64,000 nt of DNA, taken from NCBI GenBank assembly GCA_017557625.1, contig JAFYYG010000054.1:1-64000 (forward strand), read 5' to 3'. Positions 25,774-34,123 of the stretch are shown one piece after another. Numbering within the stretch: the stretch's first letter is position 1; each line of letters begins with the position of its first letter. A model generated the notes under the pieces. That model was not told the origin of the DNA, ran no database searches, and saw nothing but the letters and a program-made list of their open reading frames with translations. The translations under genes and the position numbers were made by a program. This stretch comes from Muribaculaceae bacterium. Its GTDB lineage: Bacteria; Bacteroidota; Bacteroidia; Bacteroidales; Muribaculaceae.

Positions 25774-25806
25774 TTTGGCTTTCGCTTGACAGCGATATTA
25801 ACTTTG
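25774..25806 (+). promoter_or_regulatory. Promoter of the small membrane-protein unit
   Basis: TTTG at 25774-25777, 21-base spacer, TAACTTTG at 25799-25806; transcript leader about 50 bases to the ATG at 25864. Confidence 0.75.
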
Positions 25807-25863
25807 CAATGTAAACATCAACGAACAAACAAATCTATTTATTAACTTCTAAATTTTACAACT

Positions 25864-26001
25864 ATGTACACCGGAATTGGAATTTTAGTTTTTTCTCTCC
25901 TGAGATTATTAATCTATGGTATTCAAGCTATAGTAGAGTCTAACAGAAACAGAAAGGCAAGAAAAAGGGCTCAAAGACGTGCTCAAATGGGACTGAGATA
26001 A
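25864..26001 (+). CDS. Small membrane protein (45 aa) with basic tail
   Basis: ATG at 25864, stop TAA at 25999-26001. One hydrophobic segment (residues 5-24, GILVFSLLRLLIYGIQAIV) is followed by a strongly basic tail (NRNRKARKRAQRRAQMGLR). It has a consensus promoter and shares the leader phrase AACTTCTAA(A)TTTTAC(A/G)ACT-ATG with the next small gene. No family recognised. A membrane-anchored small regulator or a toxic peptide are both conceivable; neither is demonstrated. Confidence 0.65.
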   Translation: MYTGIGILVFSLLRLLIYGIQAIVESNRNRKARKRAQRRAQMGLR

Positions 26002-26067
26002 TCTTTTTTTTATCAAACAAAACAGTGTTATTCAACTTCAATTTTCTAACTTCTAATTTTTACGACT

Positions 26068-26208
26068 ATGGGCGGTTTTATAGCTTTTATTTTAGGGTGT
26101 GTAGTATTGAGAATTTTATTCAGCGCTTTCAAGGACATGACTAAGGCGTGGCTTAAGATGGCAGGCGCTCTGTTTTTAATCATTTTAATTATCTGCTGCA
26201 TACTATAA
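26068..26208 (+). CDS. Small hydrophobic membrane protein (46 aa)
   Basis: ATG at 26068, stop at 26206-26208. Two hydrophobic segments (about 3-20 and 31-46) flank a short loop FKDMTKAWLK. It is 66 bases after the preceding small gene, with the same leader phrase before the ATG, and is followed by a strong terminator, so the two form one transcription unit. No family recognised. Confidence 0.62.
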   Translation: MGGFIAFILGCVVLRILFSAFKDMTKAWLKMAGALFLIILIICCIL

Positions 26209-26285
26209 AATGAGAACAATCATAACACAATCCTACACAAGAAGATACAAGTTCAAACCTCACAACGAGGCACTACACAAAAAAC

Positions 26286-26331
26286 GAAGGTGGTGTTGCT
26301 ACATTGAGCAATACCACCTTCTTGATTTTTT
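26286..26331 (+). terminator. Terminator of the small membrane-protein unit
   Basis: 15-bp stem with one G-T pair: GAAGGTGGTGTTGCT (26286-26300) and AGCAATACCACCTTC (26307-26321), then TTGATTTTTT. Confidence 0.9.
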
Positions 26332-26344
26332 CACTTAAATGTCT

Positions 26345-26893
26345 TCATTTGACAATATAAATAAGTGTGCCAAAAGGAGGAAGCACTTTGCTATTGGAAA
26401 CAGCAAAACGAGAGTTTAATGCATATTCAATGCACCTTTCACAAGCTTTTTTGTTGTGCTGAAGCGTCCCCCCCACGACTTGAGCATTACTTATCTTTCC
26501 AGTTATAGGATCAATTTGTACTTTAACAATCACTGAACCACCAGGTTCTCCAGGACATGTACCGCCCTGAAAATACACTGGGAAGTTTCCGAGTTCTCCG
26601 TTAGCTTTTACACTTACTTCGCCTTCACCACTTTGTGCATTGCCGTTGTTGCCTTTTTTCATGCCACTCATCTGTTCTTCGGCTCTTTTCTGAGCCTCCG
26701 ATAGAGTATCGGCTTGAGTATTTGTCTCTTGCTGTGGTTTGGTGTCTTTTTTAGATTGCTCAGGCACCTTCATGGGCGACTCTGTCTTGCTTGTCCGGGC
26801 GTTATACCTACGTTTTTTAACTTTGGCACTTGCCTCAACACCAGAGCCTATTATTAAAGTGACAATTGCTACAATGAATATGTATTTCTTCAT
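26345..26893 (-). CDS. Exported TonB C-terminal-domain paralogue
   Basis: A 182-residue protein with a signal peptide (MKKYIFIVAIVTLIIGSGVEASA) instead of a TonB anchor. From residue 40 it is a close copy of the neighbouring TonB protein: SPMKVPEQSKKDTKPQ, AQKRAEEQMSGMKKGNNGNAQSGEGEVSVKANG, then the C-terminal domain with GSVIVKVQIDPITGKISNAQVVGG and KKACERCIEYAL. It ends PPFGTLIYIVK. It lacks a long proline-rich spacer and probably cannot couple to ExbB/ExbD directly. It lies 45 bases downstream of tonB and is most likely co-transcribed. Role unknown; it may compete for or chaperone TonB partners. Confidence 0.75.
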   Translation of the reverse strand: MKKYIFIVAIVTLIIGSGVEASAKVKKRRYNARTSKTESPMKVPEQSKKDTKPQQETNTQADTLSEAQKRAEEQMSGMKKGNNGNAQSGEGEVSVKANGELGNFPVYFQGGTCPGEPGGSVIVKVQIDPITGKISNAQVVGGTLQHNKKACERCIEYALNSRFAVSNSKVLPPFGTLIYIVK

Positions 26894-26938
26894 AATAACA
26901 ATAATTTTTATAATTTACAAATGGTCTATCAGCGCCTT

Positions 26939-27790
26939 TTACTTAACAGTATAAGTGAGTGTGCCAGAAGGAGGAAGCACTCTGCGACTGGAAACTTCAA
27001 AATGTGACTTTAATGCATATCTTTTGCACCTTTCACAAGCTTTATTGTTGTACATAAGCGTTCCCCCCACAACTTCAGGATTACTTATCTTTCCATTTAT
27101 AGGATTAATTTTTATTTTAACGATCACTGTACCACCAGATTCTCCAGGACATTTACCTACCTGAAAATACCCTGGGATGTCTCCGAGTGTTCCGTTAGCT
27201 TTTACACTTACTTCGCCTTCATCACTTTGTGCATTGCCGTTCTTGCCTTGTTTCATGCCACTCATCTGCTCTTCGGCTCTTTTCTGAGCCTCCGATTTCT
27301 GACTTGTAGCGGGAGTGGTTTGTGTTTTGTTCTCTCCCTGACTTTTTGGCTTTGGAGTTACTGTTGGAGTGGTGGTTTCTTTTTGTGGCTTGGTGTCTTT
27401 TTTAGGTTGCTCAGGCACCTGCATTGGCGACTCGTTCTTGGTAGCAACGGGCGGTTGTGGTGGCTCGTTGACGGAACCTTGATTTTCCAGCTCGTTCTGT
27501 CCTGCCTCTTGTGGAGGATTGTCTTCGGTGGGTTGCTCCTGCTCGATAGGTTCTCCTGGCTCTGCCGACTCGTTGTCGGCATTGGCCAGCATCTCTTCAA
27601 ACTCCACAAAATCCTCATCCTCAGCAACATCTATAGGGTCTTGCAGCTGTTGCAGCAAGGCATCTTTTGGCGGATACTCATAGTTCAGGCTTGTGACGAG
27701 AAGAGTAGCGACAATGCCGCCTCCCAGCAGCAGTGTGAGCAGTGCCGAGAGAAGTTTGCTCTTATTATCTTTATCGTTGTCTTTTGCCAT
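26939..27790 (-). CDS. TonB-like energy transducer
   Basis: A 283-residue protein. A single N-terminal anchor (about 13-34, LLSALLTLLLGGGIVATLLVTSL) is followed by a long Pro/Glu/Gln/Lys-rich periplasmic spacer (45-170) and a C-terminal TonB-type domain (about 190-283) with GTVIVKIKINPINGKISNPEVVGG. TonB carries proton-motive energy from ExbB/ExbD to outer-membrane transporters. Unusually the C-terminal domain contains GKCPGE and CERC, three cysteines shared with its paralogue downstream. The gene follows exbD by 18 bases. Confidence 0.85.
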   Translation of the reverse strand: MAKDNDKDNKSKLLSALLTLLLGGGIVATLLVTSLNYEYPPKDALLQQLQDPIDVAEDEDFVEFEEMLANADNESAEPGEPIEQEQPTEDNPPQEAGQNELENQGSVNEPPQPPVATKNESPMQVPEQPKKDTKPQKETTTPTVTPKPKSQGENKTQTTPATSQKSEAQKRAEEQMSGMKQGKNGNAQSDEGEVSVKANGTLGDIPGYFQVGKCPGESGGTVIVKIKINPINGKISNPEVVGGTLMYNNKACERCKRYALKSHFEVSSRRVLPPSGTLTYTVK

Positions 27791-27808
27791 TTAGTTGCTC
27801 TGTAACGT

Positions 27809-28420
27809 TTACTGCATTGTGACAGTTGTTCGTGATTGTGAATTGCTAGGGGCTGGCACAGAATTAGCGTCGCCTGGTGTGGTAGTCACTGTAGTGCTCC
27901 CATTCACAACGGCTGACTCAGGAGCAGCAGTAGGTTCCTCGGTTTGTTGCTCAAGTGTTGCCGATTCGGCAGCAGCATCGGGGGCTTTATAATCACCCGA
28001 GCTGGGTCTGGTGGCGAGCACCACTTTTATGCCCACCTGTGCGCCCATGTCAAGAATTTCCACTATTTTGCCGTAAGGCACGGCCTCGTCGGCGTGAAGC
28101 GCGATGTATTGCGACGGGTCGCTATCCTTTACCTGCTGCATAAATGCCATGAGAGCATCAGACGAATCTATTCTTATAGTATCGCCAGGCGAAGTCTCAG
28201 TACTTTGCTGACCATATATGTCACCATTCTCTCTAATAAAGATGCGTGTGGTGGGCTTGATAGAGGTCTGCTCGCTGCTTTGCGGCAGGTTCACCTCTAT
28301 CGCCGAGGGGAACACAAAGGTCGATGTCACCAGAAAGAAGATGAGCAACAAGAAGATGACATCGGTCATCGAAGCCATGCTGAACATCGACAGTGTTTCG
28401 TGTTGTCGTTTTAGTGCCAT
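27809..28420 (-). CDS. exbD: ExbD/TolR biopolymer transport protein
   Basis: A 203-residue protein starting at the ATG at 28420 (MALKRQHETLSMFSMASMTDVIFLLLIFFLVTSTF); a longer frame from 28453 adds only an unlikely 11 residues. The single membrane helix contains the essential Asp (MTDVIFLLLIFF). The periplasmic domain (IEVNLPQ..., IALHADEAVPYGKIVEILDMGAQVGIKVVLATR) is typical. A C-terminal Ala/Thr/Ser/Glu-rich extension (about 150-203) is longer than in classic ExbD (about 140 residues). It works with ExbB as the proton channel. Confidence 0.93.
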   Translation of the reverse strand: MALKRQHETLSMFSMASMTDVIFLLLIFFLVTSTFVFPSAIEVNLPQSSEQTSIKPTTRIFIRENGDIYGQQSTETSPGDTIRIDSSDALMAFMQQVKDSDPSQYIALHADEAVPYGKIVEILDMGAQVGIKVVLATRPSSGDYKAPDAAAESATLEQQTEEPTAAPESAVVNGSTTVTTTPGDANSVPAPSNSQSRTTVTMQ

Positions 28421-28517
28421 AGTCTTATAGTAAACAAGCTGACAAGCAAACAAGTAAACAAGGTAATTATCAATATGTAAACACTTTGCTACTTGTTCTG
28501 TTTATCCATTATTAAAT

Positions 28518-29219
28518 TTACTTAGTGTTATTATTTGGCTTGGCTGGCTCATTGAGCAGGTCCATAAACTCCATAGTGCTACGCTCAAGGCGGTTCATGA
28601 TCTTATTCACGCGAGAAGTGAGGAAATTGTAGGCAAAGAGGGCGAGGATACCCACAATCAAACCAGCTACAGTGGTTACCAAAGCCTCATAGATGCCATT
28701 AGCGAGGAGGCTCACGTTACTGTTCTGACCTGCTTCAGCGAGCTGATAGAAGGCGCGAACCATACCGGTAACTGTACCCAAGAAACCTATCATGGGAGCT
28801 CCAGCAGCGGTGGTGGCGAGCCAGTTGAAGCCGCGTTCCATTTTGGCGACTTCCATGTTGCCCACATTCTCAATAGCCACAAGCACATCGTTCATGGGTC
28901 GGCCTATGCGGCTCACACCCTTCTCTATCATGCGCGAGTAGGGCTTATCGGTAGCAATACACAACTGCTTGGCCTCGTCGATTTTTCCAGCCTGGATGAG
29001 GTTCTTGATTTGTTTCAAGAAGTTGTCATCGGCTTTTGTCACCTTACTGGTAGCAAAAAGACGCTCAAAGAAGATGTAGATGCTCACGAGTAGCAGCAGT
29101 GCCAGTGGAATCATTAGCCATCCACCCTTTAAAGTAAGATTCCATATGGATAGTTTCGAGGCTTCTTCTGTAGCCTTCGAAGCCGCCTCAGCGGCAAGTA
29201 TCACGTTTAAAAATGTCAT
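28518..29219 (-). CDS. exbB: ExbB/MotA/TolQ proton-channel protein
   Basis: A 233-residue inner-membrane protein with three membrane helices (about 33-52, 135-160, 178-200). The family segments GVSRIGRPMNDVLVAIENVGNMEVAKMERGFNWLATTAAGAPMIGFLGTVTGMVRAF and GIYEALVTTVAGLIVGILAL are clear. First gene of the exbB-exbD-tonB-paralogue cluster. It energises outer-membrane TonB-dependent transport. Confidence 0.95.
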   Translation of the reverse strand: MTFLNVILAAEAASKATEEASKLSIWNLTLKGGWLMIPLALLLLVSIYIFFERLFATSKVTKADDNFLKQIKNLIQAGKIDEAKQLCIATDKPYSRMIEKGVSRIGRPMNDVLVAIENVGNMEVAKMERGFNWLATTAAGAPMIGFLGTVTGMVRAFYQLAEAGQNSNVSLLANGIYEALVTTVAGLIVGILALFAYNFLTSRVNKIMNRLERSTMEFMDLLNEPAKPNNNTK

Positions 29220-29289
29220 AATGATTGTGTCTTATTAAGTTAATATTTTTTCGTTTCAAATGTCTCGTTTTATTCTAGTTAGGGGTGAT

Positions 29290-29350
29290 GCGTTTCACGT
29301 TTTATGTTCCTCGTTCCACCTTCCACCTTCCTCGTTCCACCTTCCACCTA
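29290..29350. repeat. Tandem words CTCGTTCCACCTTCCACCTT between exbB and pdxJ
   Basis: Two near-perfect copies of a 20-base word directly downstream of pdxJ. Part of the gene-end word repeats. Confidence 0.7.
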
Positions 29351-30061
29351 TATCAAGCATTTCTGATAGGCCTTGACTGTCTTTTCAAGTCCCAGATAGA
29401 GGGCATCGCTGATGAGAGCGTGCCCTATCGACACTTCGTCGAGGTAAGGCACATTATCCTTGAAGAACTTGAGGTTGAGCAGGTTGAGGTCGTGACCAGC
29501 GTTCAGACCCAGTCCCACTTCGTGTGCCACTTGAGCAGCCTTGGTGTAAGGTACTACAGCCTGGTCGGGAGCGGTGGTAAACATCTGGGCGAAGGGACCA
29601 GTGTAGAGCTCTACCCTATCGGCACCAGCCTCTGCCGCCTGACGCACACGCTCCTCGGTGGCATCGACAAAGATGCTTACCCTGATGCCTGCCTCCTTGA
29701 GCCGCGCCACTACAGTCTTGAGGAAGTCCATATTCTCAGCCACAGGCCACCCCTGCGACGAGGTAAGCACACTGGGAGCGTCGGGCACTAACGTAGCCTG
29801 ATGAGGGCGCACCTCAAGCACCATGTCCATAAAACGCTTGTCGGGGAAACCCTCGATGTTGAACTCAGTGTGCAACGCAGGCTTCAGGTCATAGACATCG
29901 CTGCGACGAATGTGACGCTCGTCGGGACGTGGATGCACGGTGATGCCGTCGGCACCAAACCGCTCGATGTCAAGAGCCACTTGCAACACGTTAGGCAAAT
30001 TGCCTCCGCGAGCGTTACGAAGAGTTGCGACCTTATTTATATTTACACTCAGATTTGTCAT
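29348..30061 (-). CDS. pdxJ: Pyridoxine 5'-phosphate synthase
   Basis: A 237-residue TIM-barrel enzyme that condenses 1-deoxyxylulose 5-phosphate with 3-amino-2-oxopropyl phosphate. Characteristic segments: [18 protein letters not shown] (N-terminal), [15 protein letters not shown] (catalytic), [38 protein letters not shown] and [13 protein letters not shown]. Length is normal (about 240). A TACTTTTG box at 30176-30183 suggests a leader of about 110 bases. Confidence 0.97.
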   Translation of the reverse strand: MTNLSVNINKVATLRNARGGNLPNVLQVALDIERFGADGITVHPRPDERHIRRSDVYDLKPALHTEFNIEGFPDKRFMDMVLEVRPHQATLVPDAPSVLTSSQGWPVAENMDFLKTVVARLKEAGIRVSIFVDATEERVRQAAEAGADRVELYTGPFAQMFTTAPDQAVVPYTKAAQVAHEVGLGLNAGHDLNLLNLKFFKDNVPYLDEVSIGHALISDALYLGLEKTVKAYQKCLI

Positions 30062-30131
30062 AAATACTAGTTATGTTAATTTATAACGTGTTGTTTTCTC
30101 ATATTAGTGCATAAATGTGAGTAAAAATTAC

Positions 30132-30183
30132 TAATTTTGCCGTCAGATATGAGATATTCCACAATTATCGTGATACAAAAGTA
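30132..30183. promoter_or_regulatory. Divergent promoter boxes between pdxJ and nadK
   Basis: Plus TAATTTTG at 30132-30139 and minus TACTTTTG at 30176-30183. The two point across each other, so the transcripts would overlap by about 40 bases. The nadK leader would be about 210 bases. Confidence 0.45.
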
Positions 30184-30357
30184 GAAGATATTAGTGAGAT
30201 ATGAAAACAAAATAGCACTTTACAAAGTTTTTTCAACGTTTTTCACAAATTTACGGCTGCTTTTGAAGAAGATATGAAATTAAAAAATAAAATTTTAATT
30301 CAATTTTAAGCGAAGCGCCCGCACACGCGTCAAGGGCGGAGCAAATACATTTTCATT

Positions 30358-31230
30358 ATGGACATAGCACTTTTTGGAAATAGTTATCAAGAGAAATATA
30401 AAGACCAGTTGAGCGGCTTGCTCGCTTTCTTGCAAGAGAAAGACGATATCACGATTATGGTGGAACGCGATTTCGCGCGCTATCTCAGGTCGCTGGGCAT
30501 TGACATTGACCAGCAGTGGGAGTTCGACCGCAACAAATTCAAGGGAGCGTCGTTGGCGGTGAGCATTGGCGGCGACGGCACTATGCTGAGGAATGCGGCT
30601 CGACTGGCAGCGCACGACACCCCTGTGGTGGGCATCAACTCGGGGCACTTAGGATACCTCACCGCTGGACGTATTGACGAGGCTAGCGACATCATCGAAA
30701 TGATAGCATGCGGTGAATGCCGTCGTGAGCAGCGCACTATGCTCCAACTGTTGGAAATTGACGGCAAACCATGCAATGACGTGGTGGCTCTCAACGAGAT
30801 TGCTATCCTGCGTCAAGACACCACCTCGATGATCTCTATCCCCACCACCATCAATGGCACAATGCTCACCACCTACAAGGGCGACGGACTGGTAATCAGC
30901 ACACCCACAGGTTCTACTGCCTATAACATGAGCGTGGGCGGACCTATCATCAACCCCTCGACGAGTTGCATAGTGCTCTCACCCATCTCGCCACACTCGC
31001 TCACCATGCGCCCCATTGTGGTCAATGAAGACTCAGAGATAGAAGTCACCATCAACACTCGTGCGAAGTGGATCCAGGTCAGCGTCGATGGCATGGCTAT
31101 GACGCTGCCCAGCGGCACTACAGTGAAGATAGCACGCGCCCCCTATCGCCTCACCGTGCTGCAGAAACGTAACCATAATTTCGCCAGCACCCTCCGTGAG
31201 AAACTCCTATGGGGAGCCGATCAAAGGTAA
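30358..31230 (+). CDS. nadK: NAD kinase
   Basis: A 290-residue cytosolic enzyme that phosphorylates NAD to NADP. The GGDGT motif with the catalytic Asp is at 71-75, GHLGYL at 96-101, NEIAIL near 144, and the glycine-rich DGLVISTPTGSTAYNMSVGGPI follows. Length fits the family. The word repeat GTTCATAGTTAATAGTTCATAG follows its stop. Confidence 0.97.
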   Translation: MDIALFGNSYQEKYKDQLSGLLAFLQEKDDITIMVERDFARYLRSLGIDIDQQWEFDRNKFKGASLAVSIGGDGTMLRNAARLAAHDTPVVGINSGHLGYLTAGRIDEASDIIEMIACGECRREQRTMLQLLEIDGKPCNDVVALNEIAILRQDTTSMISIPTTINGTMLTTYKGDGLVISTPTGSTAYNMSVGGPIINPSTSCIVLSPISPHSLTMRPIVVNEDSEIEVTINTRAKWIQVSVDGMAMTLPSGTTVKIARAPYRLTVLQKRNHNFASTLREKLLWGADQR

Positions 31231-31285
31231 AAGTTCATAGTTAATAGTTCATAGTTTAGACTTATTCTTGCTATTCTTATCAACT

Positions 31286-31987
31286 ATGTTTTATCTCGAC
31301 GACAAGGAATTTGGCAGGGTTTTCATCTCGGTACGCAGCAATATGCGCAACATTACCATGCGATGGAAGGGCGGCAGTCTTTATATAAATGTGCCCCTTG
31401 GCACATCAATGTCAGAAGTGGAGAAGGCACTTGATGACTTGCGGCCTAAGTTGCGCCAGTCCAGGGGCAAGGACGATGTGTCCTACCACATAGGACAAGT
31501 GATAGAATGCTACGGTTTCAAGATAGTGATTGGTGAACAAACAAGATATCAAGACAGGATTATTTTCAGCAATAATGACAATGTGGTGACTGCCAGTGTG
31601 CCACACGGCTTAGACCTCACCACTAACAACAGCAAGGTGTGGATTTCGAGAGCACTGAAAATGATAGCTCACAACCGCGCAGCGCTATTGATCCCCTTAG
31701 CGCAGAGCATCACGGCAAGGCTCGGAGTGGCTCCAGAGCGGTTTGAGATTGGGCGAGGACTGCGCAAACTCGGTCATTGCACACCCGAGAGGGTGATTCA
31801 GCTCTCAGGAAACTTGGTGTTCCTGCCAGCCGACCTCATCGAACTTATAGTGTGCCATGAGTTGGCTCATCTCACCCACATGAACCACTCCCCACAATTC
31901 CATGCCCTCGTCAACCAATACGTCAACGGCCATGAAAAAGAACTGGAAAAAAACCTAAAAGCCTTCAGATGGCCAGTGATTAGATAG
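31286..31987 (+). CDS. YgjP-like (DUF45/WLM) zinc metallopeptidase
   Basis: A 233-residue protein from the ATG at 31286; an upstream TTG frame start at 31268 is not credible. The zinc motif CHELAHLTHMNHSPQFHALV near the C-terminus (HExxH...H) is that of the YgjP/UTP-pyrophosphatase-associated DUF45 family. N-terminal half (FGRVFISVRSNMRNITMRWKGG) forms the usual beta-rich domain. Substrate unknown. It follows nadK by 55 bases and may be co-transcribed. Confidence 0.88.
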   Translation: MFYLDDKEFGRVFISVRSNMRNITMRWKGGSLYINVPLGTSMSEVEKALDDLRPKLRQSRGKDDVSYHIGQVIECYGFKIVIGEQTRYQDRIIFSNNDNVVTASVPHGLDLTTNNSKVWISRALKMIAHNRAALLIPLAQSITARLGVAPERFEIGRGLRKLGHCTPERVIQLSGNLVFLPADLIELIVCHELAHLTHMNHSPQFHALVNQYVNGHEKELEKNLKAFRWPVIR

Positions 31988-32047
31988 CTTACTGTCCATA
32001 GTTTATAAAACACATTTTCAGAAGAATATACTTACTATGTATTTAGC

Positions 32048-32749
32048 ATGAAACAAAACTTAAGTTATAAGAACATTCATATTGGTGCAATAGCTACTTT
32101 TTATATAATAGCCTTATTGGTGCGCCTGATATCATTGCATGTTGTCAACAAGTTCCCTTCAATTGAAACGAGCTTTGCACTTCGAGTTTCCGCATCGCTT
32201 GCCACGGGGCTTGGTCCCGCTATCGGAGCATTGGTGGCGATGTTCATTTTCAAACGTAAAACGGAATACACTCTCCTTGGCAAGTCTGCCTGGAAATCCA
32301 TTGTGACTATAGTTATACCATGCATTGTTTTTGGCATTATCGGCGGATGGGAACTGGGCCTGACATGTTTGGTGGCATTTGCGTATGGGCTATTGGAAGA
32401 ATATGGTTGGCGAGGATTTTTGCAATATGAACTCAGGAATTTGCCTGTGTGGCAGTATGTACTTATCATCACGGTGATGTGGTTTCTGTGGCATATGGAT
32501 TTAAATCTGCTAAGTAGCTTGCCATTCTTCCTGCTTCTGCTTTTCGCTTCATGGGGAATGGGAAAGGTGGTGAGTGAAACCCATTCATTACTATTATGCG
32601 CTGCATTTCATGGTATCGCTAATTTCTCAAAACGTGACCTGTTTTCTGACACAACTTTCACCGTGGCTTTCGTCTGCGTAATCGTCTTTTGGATAGTTAT
32701 GTGGTATTTTGTTGGTATTTCCCCAAAACAGCAAGGTAGAGAAGAGTAA
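32048..32749 (+). CDS. CPBP-family intramembrane protease
   Basis: A 233-residue membrane protein with about seven hydrophobic segments. The catalytic motifs are in membrane helices: LEEYGWRGFLQYEL (EExxxR), FLWHMDLN (FxxxH-type) and CAAFHGIANF. CPBP (Abi) proteins are glutamic-type intramembrane peptidases, related to Rce1, some acting in bacteriocin self-immunity. No bacteriocin gene is nearby. Its 3' flank (ATTCCAATTTATCAG then the AAAGCGGTTGAG hairpin) matches the flank of the kinase gene at 15854, suggesting a common source with the 14478-16434 island. Confidence 0.85.
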   Translation: MKQNLSYKNIHIGAIATFYIIALLVRLISLHVVNKFPSIETSFALRVSASLATGLGPAIGALVAMFIFKRKTEYTLLGKSAWKSIVTIVIPCIVFGIIGGWELGLTCLVAFAYGLLEEYGWRGFLQYELRNLPVWQYVLIITVMWFLWHMDLNLLSSLPFFLLLLFASWGMGKVVSETHSLLLCAAFHGIANFSKRDLFSDTTFTVAFVCVIVFWIVMWYFVGISPKQQGREE

Positions 32750-32782
32750 ATTCCAATTTATCAGAAACGTCTTTTTAGAGCC

Positions 32783-32822
32783 AAAGCGGTTGAGTTACTT
32801 GTGCAACTCAACCGCTTTCTAT
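32783..32822 (+). terminator. Terminator after the CPBP gene
   Basis: Perfect 14-bp stem AAAGCGGTTGAGTT (32783-32796) and AACTCAACCGCTTT (32805-32818), 8-base loop. Same element family as 16397 and repeats A and B. Confidence 0.85.
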
Positions 32823-32841
32823 GTGTCTAATAATTCTGTTA

Positions 32842-32878
32842 ATCACATCGTGCACATGCCGTCCCATTCTAGGAGGTC
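32842..32878 (-). pseudogene. Remnant of the 3' end of the SH3-protein gene
   Basis: These 37 bases match 34122-34158, the end of the SH3-domain gene, with about two differences, and encode the same terminal residues LLEWDGMCTM and stop. The rest of the gene is absent. The remnant and the intact gene bracket the BspA gene, so a duplication or insertion has occurred here. Confidence 0.75.
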
Positions 32879-32914
32879 AGTACTTGATATTGTGTTATGC
32901 TATTTCTTTGTTTT

Positions 32915-33958
32915 CTATTCTTCCAATATATTTAAGAATTTCCTCCAAGGAGATGTGGTTTTATATGAGTCAAGAGTACCTTTAGGAACATAAAATTTAC
33001 AATTATTATAATTATCATCATCAAATATGTCATCGCCATAACTGATACTTTTAGGATCAACTATCTTGGAATAAATATTGCGTATTTTAGGACAATTTGC
33101 GAAGGCACCAGAGCCAATTGATGTCACCGAGTTGGAAATAGTGACCGATGTCAAGCCACTGCAACCTATGAAGGCATAGTATCTAATCGTTGTCACTGAG
33201 TTTGGGATAGTTACTGAAGTCAAGCTACTGCAACCAGAGAAGGCATACCACTTAATCTCAGTCACCGAGTTGGGGATGGTCACCGATGTCAAGCCAGTGC
33301 AGTAATTGAAGGCGCCAGGGCTTATCTCAGTCACCGAATTGGGAATGGTAACCGAGTTCAAGCCAGTGCAGCCAGAGAAGGCCCAAGGACCTATCTCAGT
33401 CACCGAGTTGGGGATGGTTACCGATGTCAAGCCAGTGCAATCTTTGAAGGCACATTCACCAATCTCAGTCACCGAGTTGGGAATGATAACCGATGTCAAG
33501 CTACTGCAACCAGAGAAGGCGTCGCTCCAAATCTCAGTTACCGAATTGGGGATAGTCACCGAGGTCAAGCCAGTGCAATCAGAGAAGACCTCATAGTCAA
33601 TCTCAGTCACCGAGTTGGGAATGGTAACCGATGTCAAGCTACTGCAACCAGAGAAGGCTTTCCACCTAATCTTTGTCACCGAGTTGGGGATGGTCACCGA
33701 TGTCAAGCCAGTGCAACCTTTGAAAGCAACGTAGCCAATCTCAGTCACCGAGTATTTTTTATCGCTATAGGTCACATTAGATGGGATAACGACGGCACCA
33801 GTATAATTGTCATCTCTAGTTACAGTTACGCTCGTACCGTCGCTGTTATAGTTATACGCAATACCATCAACAATAAAGTCGTATGCACTTGCCAGTTGCG
33901 GCAGCATTGCCGCTATTAGAGCAAGCAATAATGATTTGAAAAAAATTGATTTTTTCAT
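32915..33958 (-). CDS. BspA-type leucine-rich-repeat surface protein
   Basis: A 347-residue secreted protein: signal peptide (MKKSIFFKSLLLALIAAMLPQLASA), a short conserved head (YDFIVDGIAYNYNSDGTSVTVT) shared with the protein at 1-1310, then about nine nearly identical 23-residue LRR_5 units of pattern AFxxCTGLTSVTIPNSVTEIG (about 70-290). It ends with a degenerate unit and YKTTSPWRKFLNILEE. At DNA level the 69-base repeats are close to identical, so unequal recombination could change repeat number. BspA-like proteins bind fibronectin and other surfaces; here the ligand is unknown. Confidence 0.93.
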   Translation of the reverse strand: MKKSIFFKSLLLALIAAMLPQLASAYDFIVDGIAYNYNSDGTSVTVTRDDNYTGAVVIPSNVTYSDKKYSVTEIGYVAFKGCTGLTSVTIPNSVTKIRWKAFSGCSSLTSVTIPNSVTEIDYEVFSDCTGLTSVTIPNSVTEIWSDAFSGCSSLTSVIIPNSVTEIGECAFKDCTGLTSVTIPNSVTEIGPWAFSGCTGLNSVTIPNSVTEISPGAFNYCTGLTSVTIPNSVTEIKWYAFSGCSSLTSVTIPNSVTTIRYYAFIGCSGLTSVTISNSVTSIGSGAFANCPKIRNIYSKIVDPKSISYGDDIFDDDNYNNCKFYVPKGTLDSYKTTSPWRKFLNILEE

Positions 33959-34123
33959 AGTTTATTCTCAATCATGTTATAACAAGTGTATTTGATTGTC
34001 ATTCAACCATTTATTGAATGGCCATTTAATATTTTGCGGCTAATTGTCACGAATTTATAAAGCGCGCATTTTGATATGCCCGCTTTATTGTGGCAAAAAA
34101 AATCCTTCTTGACGAAGTAGTCA

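Noticed and set aside
30300..30357. GCG-rich stretch before nadK as a riboswitch
   Set aside because: No conserved riboswitch core or long helix is visible; it looks like a short word repeat (GCGAAGCGCCC).
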